Source of the DNA: an uncultured Bacteroides sp.
GTDB taxonomy: Bacteria > Bacteroidota > Bacteroidia > Bacteroidales > Bacteroidaceae
Reading direction: 5' to 3'
NCBI GenBank assembly: GCA_900544075.1
Contig: UQTJ01000026.1
Span: 1 to 44,395 of the forward strand
DNA length: 44,395 bases
Positions 8,046 through 15,627 of this stretch are shown here, piece after piece; position 1 is the stretch's first letter; every line of letters starts with the position of its first letter. The notes under the pieces are model-generated. The model worked only from the letters and a program-made list of their open reading frames with translations, was not told where the DNA came from and searched no databases. A program made the translations under genes and the position numbers.

Positions 8046-8571
8046 ACTTGTTCCAAGTGCTCATAGTGTTAATGTCTTTCCTGATTTTGCTTCTCGTCTC
8101 GCCATCAGGATAGCCCAATGTAATCAGAAGCGGAACTCTCTTGCTGCCTATACCAAGCAACTTCTTGACCTTCTTTTCGTCGAACCATCCGAGGATACAC
8201 GTACCCAACCCAAGTTCCGCTGCCTGAAGACAGAAATTCTCCACAGCAATACCTACATCAAGAAGAGAATACTCCTTGTCTTTAATTACGCTACCTATGC
8301 GTGCCGTAAAGTTCATCTTTTCCAACACTACAGCTACTATCACAGGACACTGCGATGCAAACTTATTCATTCCCATACCTGCTGCAGCCGAGGCCATATC
8401 TGAAAGAAGTTCAGGATTGTCCACTACAACGAATTTCCATGGCTGACTGTTGCATGCCGACGGAGCCAGTCTCGCAGCTTCAAGGCACTTAATAACTGTT
8501 TCTCTATCTACTGGAGTGTTCTTGTACTTTCTGTCACTCTGACGTTTCTTTACCAAATCTAAAAAATCCAT
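8038..8571 (-). CDS. Nitroreductase-family FMN protein
   Basis: 177 residues, typical of compact nitroreductases. FMN-binding motifs are RQSDRKYKNTPVD near the N-terminus (RxSxR type), APSACNSQPWKFVVV at about 36-50 and LGTCILGWFDE with GYPDGE in the C-terminal part. These enzymes use FMN and NAD(P)H to reduce nitro groups, quinones or other acceptors; the substrate cannot be read. It sits between the pseudouridine synthase (19 bases upstream) and the M23 gene (8-base overlap), so it is part of the ispE operon. A second, different nitroreductase is at 40988-41512. Confidence 0.9.
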   Translation of the reverse strand: MDFLDLVKKRQSDRKYKNTPVDRETVIKCLEAARLAPSACNSQPWKFVVVDNPELLSDMASAAAGMGMNKFASQCPVIVAVVLEKMNFTARIGSVIKDKEYSLLDVGIAVENFCLQAAELGLGTCILGWFDEKKVKKLLGIGSKRVPLLITLGYPDGETRSKIRKDINTMSTWNKYE

Positions 8572-8590
8572 ATATTATCATTTTTAATTA

Positions 8591-10225
8591 TTACAATGTA
8601 AACGGACACGGAGAAACTATCTCTACCTCCTTGTCCGATACCGGATGTCGGAATACGAGTCTTGATGCATGAAGGCACAAACGTGGAGCCGATTCAGGAT
8701 TACCATAAAGCTCATCTCCCGATATAGGGCAGACCAGTCCTAAGACATGGGCCGAATGTACGCGCAACTGATGTGTACGCCCGGTATGAGGCTTAAAGAT
8801 TACTTTTGCACGCCAATCTGAAACACCAACTATCTTATATTCAGTTATTGCCGGCTTTCCATTCTCAAAATCAACCATCTGTCGCGGTCTGTCAAGTGGA
8901 TTCAAACATATAGGCAAGTCAATCATTCCACTTTCCTCCTGAGGTACTCCATCCAATATGGCTGTATATTCCTTCAGGATACTTCTTGTTTCAAACTGAG
9001 ATTGCAACTTGGCATGTACGTCCTTATCTTTGGCAGCAAGAAGTATCCCGGATGTAGCCATATCCAGACGATGAACTACCAAAGAACCAGTAGCATCAGG
9101 ATACATCAGTCTTAACCTCTGCTGTACAGAATCCAAATCATTTTTTCCCGGAACGGAAAGCATTCCGGACGGCTTCTCTACTGCCACTATCCATTCATCC
9201 TCATACAGAATCTTAAGCGGAGTATCCTTAAACAAGTCTTCAGCCAATGGATTAGATTCTACATTAAGCCCTACAAGCATATGTTTCAAAATTGGTTCGC
9301 ATTTACCTTTGCATGAAGAATAGAAATAGCCGTCGTGGCGAATCTCATCCTTAGGCGACATTCCGCACCAGAATTCTCCCATTGCCAACGGCTGCAAACC
9401 ATGCAGATAGGCATACTGCAGGAGTTTAGGCAAAGCACACTCCCCTGCTCCTGCCGGCGGCAATCCCTGAGGGGTATCTTTGAATATCTCGCACAAATCT
9501 TTGTGTTCACCTTTCGCATTCAGCATATCAAACTGCCTGAAAAGCCATAGTTGCAATGCTGCCGAACGAGTCTTTCTCTCCTGTTTCAACTGCAATATCT
9601 CTGCATCAAAACTCTTTACTATCTGCTCTACCTCGTTCAGTTTCTCCTTCCACGAGTTCTCCAGTCTTTTATATTCAGCCTTCTGGAACTGACTCTCACG
9701 AATCATGGCATCAAGTTCTTCCGGTGAAAGATTTCCGTCAGACCGTCTTTCATCCCTCTCCTTTTTACTTCTCTTGAGTTCTTCCTTCGCAGAGACCAAA
9801 GAAGAGGATGCTTGAAGCCTTGTTTCGTCCAGTTCCTTCTTTGCCATGAGATAAGAATCACTCCTGGATATATCGCTGATACGTCTGTTCAAAGCCGAAA
9901 TCTCAGACTCTTCCTTCCGGAAATATCCGTCAGGATTAAGAAGGTCATACACCGGAGGAACAAAGAAATCATGCATATTGCAGCCTGCAAGGTTTCCCGA
10001 AAAGGCAGCCAGATAACCGATACTGTCATCCGCCGTCCTTACTATAAGAACACCAAACATCTTGCCTTTGCCGATTTCATCCTGCCAGTCGGTGCGAGTG
10101 GACAAATAAGACCGAACCTCACCAGCTGCAATTCGTGTCAGCGGATGAGGTGTATAATGGAATGGGAAAGTAAATTTCTCCGGGAGAGAAACTCCCTCAA
10201 TATTCTGTTTGAAAAAATGAATCAC
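8591..10225 (-). CDS. RluA-family RNA pseudouridine synthase with long N-terminal extension
   Basis: 544 residues from a GTG at 10225. An ATG at 10291 would add 22 residues but overlap ispE by 53 bases; the GTG lies 13 bases after the ispE stop, has AGAAG upstream, and gives the likely N-terminus (V/M)IHFFKQN. The C-terminal catalytic domain has HRLDMATSGILL with catalytic Asp388 (544-residue count), and KPHTGRTHQLRVH further on. Before it is a long extension with a charged coiled coil (about 110-220) and a segment PPAGAGECALPKLLQYA plus Cys-rich SSCKGKCEPIL, an architecture I know from other bacterial RluA-like proteins. It isomerises uridine in rRNA or tRNA; the target is unknown. Confidence 0.88.
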   Translation of the reverse strand: MIHFFKQNIEGVSLPEKFTFPFHYTPHPLTRIAAGEVRSYLSTRTDWQDEIGKGKMFGVLIVRTADDSIGYLAAFSGNLAGCNMHDFFVPPVYDLLNPDGYFRKEESEISALNRRISDISRSDSYLMAKKELDETRLQASSSLVSAKEELKRSKKERDERRSDGNLSPEELDAMIRESQFQKAEYKRLENSWKEKLNEVEQIVKSFDAEILQLKQERKTRSAALQLWLFRQFDMLNAKGEHKDLCEIFKDTPQGLPPAGAGECALPKLLQYAYLHGLQPLAMGEFWCGMSPKDEIRHDGYFYSSCKGKCEPILKHMLVGLNVESNPLAEDLFKDTPLKILYEDEWIVAVEKPSGMLSVPGKNDLDSVQQRLRLMYPDATGSLVVHRLDMATSGILLAAKDKDVHAKLQSQFETRSILKEYTAILDGVPQEESGMIDLPICLNPLDRPRQMVDFENGKPAITEYKIVGVSDWRAKVIFKPHTGRTHQLRVHSAHVLGLVCPISGDELYGNPESAPRLCLHASRLVFRHPVSDKEVEIVSPCPFTL

Positions 10226-10238
10226 CTGTATCTTCTGT

Positions 10239-11063
10239 TTAAAACATTTCTCTCTGACGGCAGAAACATCCGGCAAATTTCTCGTCCACATTCTCTATAG
10301 GCTGACGGAACAGTCCATAGACTGAAGAACCCGATCCGGACATCGAAGCATATACAGCACCAAGGTCGTACATCTTATCCTTGATAGCTGCAATCTCAGG
10401 ATACAAGGCAAAGACGCTGCCCTCAAAATCATTAACCATCACGTCTTTCCACTTCTCCACCGGCATCTTGATTATTTCCTTGAGGGACAGTTCCGGTCTG
10501 TGAGGCTTGATTTTCGAGAAAGCGTCACGTGTTGATACGAAAATATCCGGCTTGACCAATACTATATAATAATCAGCCAACGATAGCCTTACAGGTTCAA
10601 ATATATTACCTATCCCTGTCGCAAACACAGGCTCGTTGCGCACAAAGAAAGCACAGTCGGCCCCAAGCTTCGCCGCGTATTCTTCCATTTTCTCCAGGCT
10701 CAATCCCAAAGAGAATTTCTCATTGAGCATCTTAATCATAAAGGCACAGTCGGACGAACCTCCTCCAAGGCCAGCCCCGCTCGGTATATGCTTGAAAAGA
10801 TGAATATCTACAGGAGGAAGATTGAAATCCTGTTTCAGGAGCTTATAAGCCTTGACCACAAGATTATCATCCGGATTGCAGTCAAGAGAATTACCCTTCA
10901 TACTGATTTTATAGTCCTTTCCCTCTTCTTCCAAAGGTTTTACCTCCAGTGCGTCCTGAAGATTGATAGGGAAAAACACTGTCTCAAGATTGTGATATCC
11001 GTCCGGGCGTTTTTCGACGATGTTCAAGCCCAGATTTATTTTGGCATTTGGAAATGTTATCAT
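10239..11063 (-). CDS. ispE: 4-diphosphocytidyl-2-C-methyl-D-erythritol kinase
   Basis: 274 residues of the GHMP kinase family. Lys8 in PNAKINLGL and Asp136 in LGADCAFF match the catalytic pair, and the ATP-binding glycine loop GAGLGGGSSD is at 96-105. A C-terminal ASMSGSGSSVYGLF matches the third GHMP motif. It phosphorylates CDP-methylerythritol in the non-mevalonate isoprenoid pathway, so the organism uses MEP, not mevalonate, for isoprenoids. It is the first gene of a minus-strand unit with the pseudouridine synthase, nitroreductase and M23 genes. Confidence 0.97.
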   Translation of the reverse strand: MITFPNAKINLGLNIVEKRPDGYHNLETVFFPINLQDALEVKPLEEEGKDYKISMKGNSLDCNPDDNLVVKAYKLLKQDFNLPPVDIHLFKHIPSGAGLGGGSSDCAFMIKMLNEKFSLGLSLEKMEEYAAKLGADCAFFVRNEPVFATGIGNIFEPVRLSLADYYIVLVKPDIFVSTRDAFSKIKPHRPELSLKEIIKMPVEKWKDVMVNDFEGSVFALYPEIAAIKDKMYDLGAVYASMSGSGSSVYGLFRQPIENVDEKFAGCFCRQREMF

Positions 11064-11086
11064 TGTCGTAGAATTTATAATTTCTT

Positions 11087-11094
11087 CAAATATA
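11087..11094 (-). promoter_or_regulatory. -7 box of the ispE promoter
   Basis: TATATTTG on the minus strand, a perfect TAnnTTTG, 24 bases before the ispE start. No good -33 TTTG is seen at the normal distance, so confidence is limited. Confidence 0.4.
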
Positions 11095-11109
11095 ACACTT
11101 ATGTTTTAA

Positions 11110-11586
11110 TTATTTGTTTCTGATGGCAAAAATATAATAAACCATTATTGAAAGCAGCATTGCCGTTACAGCTATTCCTATAGCTGGATTTGCCCAAGGG
11201 AAATTGATGGACAATGCATTGAAAACGAGCATCAGACAGATAAAAATATTTACAATTCTCATCAGCCGAAGCGCCATAACATATTGCTTTACAATATTCC
11301 GTCCGGATATTCTTACAGGAAAACGAATATACTGCACCGGAGCGTATGCACTGGTAAACATCAGCAAACAAACTAAAAAATTCACCAGGAAACCTATCAG
11401 CATATCCTTGTTTTCAAAGCCATCATTTGCCACAAGATATATACATCCCGCTATTACCATCAACGCCGAAACTGCCTCCAACACCCTATCAAACACAGAA
11501 GGGTGATAATTGATATTAACATCTTGTCCCTCTGCAGAATATGGGCCGAGGTTTATATTAAAGCAACGTATTCTAATCTTTTTCAT
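11110..11586 (-). CDS. Uncharacterised four-helix membrane protein in SPFH operon
   Basis: 158 residues. After a polar N-terminus (about 1-30, including INLGPYSAEGQDVNINYHPS), four hydrophobic segments are seen near 35-54, 62-82, 108-127 and 131-153. Between the second and third is a conserved-looking cytoplasmic or periplasmic loop, VQYIRFPVRISGRNIVKQY. I do not recognise a named family. Its start overlaps the 3' end of the ribbon-helix-helix gene by 14 bases, so the two are very probably co-translated. It is the last gene of the SPFH unit, 46 bases from ispE. Confidence 0.8.
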   Translation of the reverse strand: MKKIRIRCFNINLGPYSAEGQDVNINYHPSVFDRVLEAVSALMVIAGCIYLVANDGFENKDMLIGFLVNFLVCLLMFTSAYAPVQYIRFPVRISGRNIVKQYVMALRLMRIVNIFICLMLVFNALSINFPWANPAIGIAVTAMLLSIMVYYIFAIRNK

Positions 11587-11773
11587 CGTCTGTCACCCTT
11601 TCTTTCCGTGTTTTCTTCAGTCGGCCACTTTTTCGCAAAGCCTCGTTGATTATCCACTGAAGCTGACCGTTGGTACTGCGGAATTCATCTGCAGCCCATT
11701 GCTCAATTGCTTCCATAGTTTCAGAATCCACACGAAGCACAAAACTCTTTATAGAACTTTCCTTCTTGGCCAT
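11573..11773 (-). CDS. Arc-like ribbon-helix-helix protein
   Basis: 66 residues: a short strand (KSFVLRVDSETMEAIEQWA) followed by two helices (EFRSTNGQLQWIINEALRKSG) and a basic/acidic tail. This is the MetJ/Arc ribbon-helix-helix layout, a dimeric DNA-binding fold. Such small proteins are often autorepressors or antitoxins. Here the 14-base overlap is with a gene for a membrane protein, not a classical toxin. It lies in a four-gene unit with an SPFH protein, which it may regulate (inference). Confidence 0.85.
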   Translation of the reverse strand: MAKKESSIKSFVLRVDSETMEAIEQWAADEFRSTNGQLQWIINEALRKSGRLKKTRKERVTDDEKD

Positions 11774-11788
11774 TGTAAAAATATATTA

Positions 11789-12301
11789 CTATTTGCTTTT
11801 AAAATATGAATAATAATCATTAAATGACACTGTGGTAAATGTCAATCCCAAAATACAAGATTCTATTATCCAGTCTAAAACTATTTCAACAAAAGACGAA
11901 AGGAAGTTTACTGTTCCATAATCTATCCAGTCAACAATAAGACCCAACAGCAAAAAGAACCCCACATGAGCAATAAATGTCAATAAGACAAACAGCAACT
12001 TACTTTTTATATATATCCTACATAAAAATTTATTCAGGATAATAACCTTATGCTTATCAACAGGTCTTTTATATCGATAAGCATTGTACACTGTAAACGA
12101 TAAAACAATAACTATCGCACACAGCATAATTACGAAAAAGAGTGTTTTTTCCGCAGGCTCTATATCATCCATACTATACTTTACCAAACCAAATACAACC
12201 AATAGCACTGTCGCCACTGCATTCAAGACCATAGGAATGAAAGACGATACTTTGGTCGAACACGTATATCTGACAATTTTCTCTAATCCCATAGTTTTCA
12301 C
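11789..12301 (-). CDS. Uncharacterised membrane protein in SPFH operon
   Basis: 170 residues with four hydrophobic segments (about 20-42, 53-74, 102-123, 131-156) and a basic connecting loop YRYKRPVDKHK after the second. The last segment ends with a polar SFNDYYSYFKSK tail. No named family is recognised. It starts 7 bases after the SPFH stop and ends 15 bases before the RHH gene, so it is in the same transcript. Being small, multi-spanning and next to an SPFH protein, it is a possible partner in a membrane microdomain complex (inference). Confidence 0.8.
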   Translation of the reverse strand: MKTMGLEKIVRYTCSTKVSSFIPMVLNAVATVLLVVFGLVKYSMDDIEPAEKTLFFVIMLCAIVIVLSFTVYNAYRYKRPVDKHKVIILNKFLCRIYIKSKLLFVLLTFIAHVGFFLLLGLIVDWIDYGTVNFLSSFVEIVLDWIIESCILGLTFTTVSFNDYYSYFKSK

Positions 12302-12308
12302 ATATTAA

Positions 12309-13262
12309 TTAATGATGTAATGTTCCCGTATTAACAACCGGCTGTGCAGCCTCATCCGCACAAAGAACCACAAGCAGATTGCTCACCATTGCAGCTTTAC
12401 GCTCTTCGTCAAGTTCAACTATCTCTTCATCCGAAAGTTTGTCAAGAGCCATCTTAACCATTGACACCGCACCTTCAACAATCTTTTCTCTTGCACTGAT
12501 AATGGCAGTAGCCTGCTGGCGACGCAGCATCACAGCAGCAATTTCAGGAGCATATGCCAGATAGTTTATCCTTGCTTCAAGTATTTCAATACCTGCCATA
12601 GCCAGACGCTCATTCAGTTTCTGTTCCAACTGGTCGTTTATCTCCTCTCCACCGGAACGCAGAGTCAGTTCGTCGGCTTCCGACTCATTATTATCATACG
12701 CATACTGTCCTGCCACCTGACGCAAAGCAGCATCACTCTGTATGCGGACAAAATTCTCAAAAGCGTTCATACGACTGCCTACCGTACTACCTACAGTAAC
12801 TTCCTTACTATTGGCAGTCGATGTGTCAGCCATAGTCTGCGAGTCTATCTCAAACATAGCTTTGTAAGTATCCTTTACCTTCCAAACAAGCACAAGACCT
12901 ATCAAAACCGGATTACCTATCTTGTCGTTCACCTTGATAGGCTCTACATCAAGATTTCTTGCACGCAAAGAAAGCTTTTTCTTATTCATAAAAGGATTAA
13001 CCCAGAAAAAGCCTGTTTCCTTGAACGTTCCTTTATACTTTCCGAAGAAAACCATCACCCTGGCCTCATTAGGCTCAAGCTGCATATATCCCCCAAAGAA
13101 TATAAGCCATTTCAAGACACACAGCCCACCGATTATATAGCCAAGAATATGACCTGTTAAAAAGCAACCCACAGCAACTCCCGTAAGCACAACCAGATGT
13201 AAAAACAAGGCTAAAAAGCCATTCATCTTGAAACCCTTGAAAACAAATTCTTTTGTGTCCAT
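12309..13262 (-). CDS. SPFH/Band 7 domain membrane protein
   Basis: 317 residues. Two adjacent hydrophobic stretches near 13-65 form a hairpin or double anchor, followed by a Band 7 domain: LEPNEARVMVFFGKYKGTF, NPFMNKKKLSLRARN and LVWKVKDTYKAMFEID are its strands. The region EQKLNERLAMAGIEILEARI and the Ala/Gln-rich RRQQATAIISAREKIVEG helix are typical of SPFH oligomers of the stomatin/flotillin class. These build ring or cage scaffolds in membranes and often control proteases or transporters. It heads a unit with two small membrane proteins and an RHH protein, and has a very good promoter upstream (13297-13327). Confidence 0.9.
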   Translation of the reverse strand: MDTKEFVFKGFKMNGFLALFLHLVVLTGVAVGCFLTGHILGYIIGGLCVLKWLIFFGGYMQLEPNEARVMVFFGKYKGTFKETGFFWVNPFMNKKKLSLRARNLDVEPIKVNDKIGNPVLIGLVLVWKVKDTYKAMFEIDSQTMADTSTANSKEVTVGSTVGSRMNAFENFVRIQSDAALRQVAGQYAYDNNESEADELTLRSGGEEINDQLEQKLNERLAMAGIEILEARINYLAYAPEIAAVMLRRQQATAIISAREKIVEGAVSMVKMALDKLSDEEIVELDEERKAAMVSNLLVVLCADEAAQPVVNTGTLHH

Positions 13263-13296
13263 AATTATAAAATTAAGTGATATTATTTTGATATCA

Positions 13297-13327
13297 CAAA
13301 TATATGACTTTAATTTGAACTTTCAAA
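13297..13327 (-). promoter_or_regulatory. Promoter of the SPFH operon
   Basis: TTTG (13324-13327), 19 bases, TATATTTG (13297-13304) on the minus strand: an exact match to the Bacteroides consensus in both boxes and in spacing, about 35 bases before the SPFH start. Confidence 0.75.
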
Positions 13328-13396
13328 AGAAATAAGGAGTATTTTTTCATATTAACAGGCACCTAAAATCTGTTCCTGAATTAAGGCTAAAATACG

Positions 13397-13464
13397 CTCA
13401 AAAAAACGTGGGGTCATTTTATCTCAAACGACCGCACGTTTGGACTAAAATGACTCCACGTTTT
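13397..13464 (-). terminator. Long hairpin terminator or repeat element after btuD
   Basis: Two 19-base arms (13403-13421 and 13446-13464) are complementary at 18 positions, with one G-T wobble; core ACGTGGGGTCATTTTA. Inside, a second 6-bp stem CAAACG/CGTTTG (13425-13430 and 13437-13442) closes a six-base loop ACCGCA. On the minus strand the structure is followed by a run of T, so it can terminate the btuB-btuD transcript. Length and near perfection are unusual for a plain terminator. Confidence 0.75.
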
Positions 13465-13509
13465 ATTTTAAGTATCAAAACCCTATGAAATCAGGATAAA
13501 GCGAGCTAA

Positions 13510-14523
13510 TTAACTTAGTATAGATATAAGTTCGCCGAAACTACTGCAACTGTAACTCTTTTCATCAATATATAATTGCATTACTGATGATGAAAGTACT
13601 TTCAGTTCCGGCAGTTTTTTATCTTCCGGCGCAGACTGTTTTTCCAGACACAGAAAACCGTGACGGTTCAGCGCGTTTTGTGTCCAGTGCTTGAGTACCG
13701 GATTATCAGTATATAGAATGATGGAACTGTCGGCTTTTACGGTTGGGGAGTAACCTCCGTGCATAAGGTCGAACCTTATTTCTGCTTCCGGGAAAAGCCT
13801 GTCCATCAGTCCGGATAGAATTATGTCTTCAGTAACTCCTGAATGAAGTCCGTTTTTCGGAGTAAGCAGCCAGAGATAGTCGGCTGTTACCAATGCCTGC
13901 TCTATGTCGTGGGTGGAGAGTAATATAGCTTTGTTCTCTTCGTGGGCCAGGCGGTGAAGCAATGTGAGTATCTCTATTCTGCTTACCGCATCAAGGAAGG
14001 CTGTCGGTTCGTCAAGAAGTATTATCGGGCATTCCTGGACTATAGCTTTGGCAATCATGGCCTTTTGACGTTCACCGTCAGAGAGATTGGCTGTATAATT
14101 TTCGGCTTTGTGGCTTATTCCCGTAAGGTGCAAGGCATAGTCTATGATTTCTTTGTCGTAGGCAGACAAGCGGCCGAAGAATCCGGTGTGTGGCTGCCTT
14201 CCAAGAGCTACAAGCTGTCGCACTGTCAATGCTCCTGCAAAGATTCGCTCCGTCAATACAAGTCCGATGGTGCGCGACAGTTCCTTTTCCGTGTATCTCG
14301 CAATTGGTTTATCCATAAGGGTAAGGCTGCCGTCAAGTATGCTTTGCGAAGCGGAGATTGTACGCAGGAGAGTTGACTTTCCCGCACCATTCGGACCGAG
14401 CAGACATGTCAGGTTACCACCTTTCAGACTGAAGTCGAGGTTGGACTGTACGGCTGTTTTCTTGCCTTTAATATTATAACCGATACTCAGATTTGAAGCT
14501 GTAATCACGTCTTTGATTTCCAT
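13510..14523 (-). CDS. btuD: Cobalamin/iron-type ABC transporter ATPase (BtuD-like) with C-terminal extension
   Basis: 337 residues. Walker A GPNGAGKST at 43-51, signature LSDGE at 147-151, Walker B IILLDEP at 168-174 and the switch His205 in STHD are intact. The closest family is the FecE/BtuD group. About 90 residues after the ATPase core (from about 245) form an extension with ILYTDNPVLKHWTQNALNR, not present in E. coli BtuD (249 residues). Together with the permease (1-base overlap of stop and start) and the binding lipoprotein it should drive corrinoid import over the inner membrane. The B12 role is inferred from the riboswitch and btuB/btuG. Confidence 0.9.
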   Translation of the reverse strand: MEIKDVITASNLSIGYNIKGKKTAVQSNLDFSLKGGNLTCLLGPNGAGKSTLLRTISASQSILDGSLTLMDKPIARYTEKELSRTIGLVLTERIFAGALTVRQLVALGRQPHTGFFGRLSAYDKEIIDYALHLTGISHKAENYTANLSDGERQKAMIAKAIVQECPIILLDEPTAFLDAVSRIEILTLLHRLAHEENKAILLSTHDIEQALVTADYLWLLTPKNGLHSGVTEDIILSGLMDRLFPEAEIRFDLMHGGYSPTVKADSSIILYTDNPVLKHWTQNALNRHGFLCLEKQSAPEDKKLPELKVLSSSVMQLYIDEKSYSCSSFGELISILS

Positions 14524-15554
14524 CAGTTAAAGTATTGTATTTTCTTCTGGTTAATAATTACATATATAATTACCGGAGCTCCGAGTACCGGTGTTACTGC
14601 ATTTATCGGTATGATACCGTTCTCGCCGGGAAGGATGCTTACTATTGAGCATAACAGAGCCATCGCAGCTCCGCAGAGTGCGGTAGCCAGGAGAAGTGAA
14701 TTATGATTCGATGTGCCTAACAGAAGCCGTGCGATATGAGGTACGGCCAGTCCGATAAACGAAACAGGCCCGCAGAAAGCTGTTGTAACGGCTGTCAGTA
14801 TTCCGGTAGACAGCAGGAGTAAGTTTCTTGTACGTCGGATATTGACACCAAGATTTTCCGCATATCTTGTTCCCAGAAGAAGTGCGTTCATAGGCTTGAT
14901 GAGCATAACGGATATTGCCAGTCCGATTATTATCATCGAGGCAAAGGCGGGCAGCTGTGTAAGCGATACACCTCCGAAGTTTCCCATCCCCCAAGTGATG
15001 TACGAGTGTACTCCTTCGGCTGTAGAAAAGAAGTTGAGGAGAGATATAGCCGAGGAAGTGACGTACCCTGTCATGATTCCTGCTATGAGTAGCATTACAT
15101 TATTCTTTATCAGTGTGGATAGAAACAGGATGAATGCCATTATGGCAAACGCTCCGGTCATGGCACCTGCAATTACGGACAGAAATCCGCCAAGGTTTAC
15201 TGTCGATACCGCAATGCCCCCTCCCATACCAAGTATCACCAGTGCAGCTCCAAGGCTTGAACCGGCGCTTATTCCCAGTATGGAGGAATCTGCCAGAGGA
15301 TTGTTGAACACGGTCTGCAACATCAGTCCGGACACTGCAAGTGCGGCTCCGGTGAGTATTGCAGTAGTGGTTTGTGGTACGCGCGACTGCAGGACGATGT
15401 ACGCCCAGCTGGTTTTTTCTGCCTCTCCGCCACAAAGTATGTCAGTAACTGCGGATGCCGGAATACTGACCGAACCGTAATACAGGCTTATGGCGGCAAG
15501 CATTACAGTCAGAATGGCAAGCAATGTGATATATAGAGTATCCCTGTTTCTCAA
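14523..15554 (-). CDS. btuC: FecCD-family ABC permease, cobalamin import (BtuC-like)
   Basis: 343 residues with about ten hydrophobic segments. Family signatures are RVPQTTTAILTGAALAVSG, FNNPLADSSILGISAGSSLGA, and near the end GPVSFIGLAVPHIARLL. This is the type II importer permease used for B12, haem and siderophores. Its stop codon overlaps the start of the ATPase gene. Substrate assignment to B12 comes from the locus: riboswitch, btuB and btuG upstream in the same direction. Confidence 0.92.
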   Translation of the reverse strand: MRNRDTLYITLLAILTVMLAAISLYYGSVSIPASAVTDILCGGEAEKTSWAYIVLQSRVPQTTTAILTGAALAVSGLMLQTVFNNPLADSSILGISAGSSLGAALVILGMGGGIAVSTVNLGGFLSVIAGAMTGAFAIMAFILFLSTLIKNNVMLLIAGIMTGYVTSSAISLLNFFSTAEGVHSYITWGMGNFGGVSLTQLPAFASMIIIGLAISVMLIKPMNALLLGTRYAENLGVNIRRTRNLLLLSTGILTAVTTAFCGPVSFIGLAVPHIARLLLGTSNHNSLLLATALCGAAMALLCSIVSILPGENGIIPINAVTPVLGAPVIIYVIINQKKIQYFN

Positions 15555-15627
15555 AATCTTCTTTTTTTATAAATAAATAACCAATATCCAAGCTGAAAAT
15601 ATTATCATCACCCCTAAATATCATAAG

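Noticed and set aside
14842..15480. 212-codon plus-strand frame opposite btuC
   Set aside because: It lies entirely within the btuC permease gene, whose FecCD motifs are clear. The predicted product has no recognisable domain.
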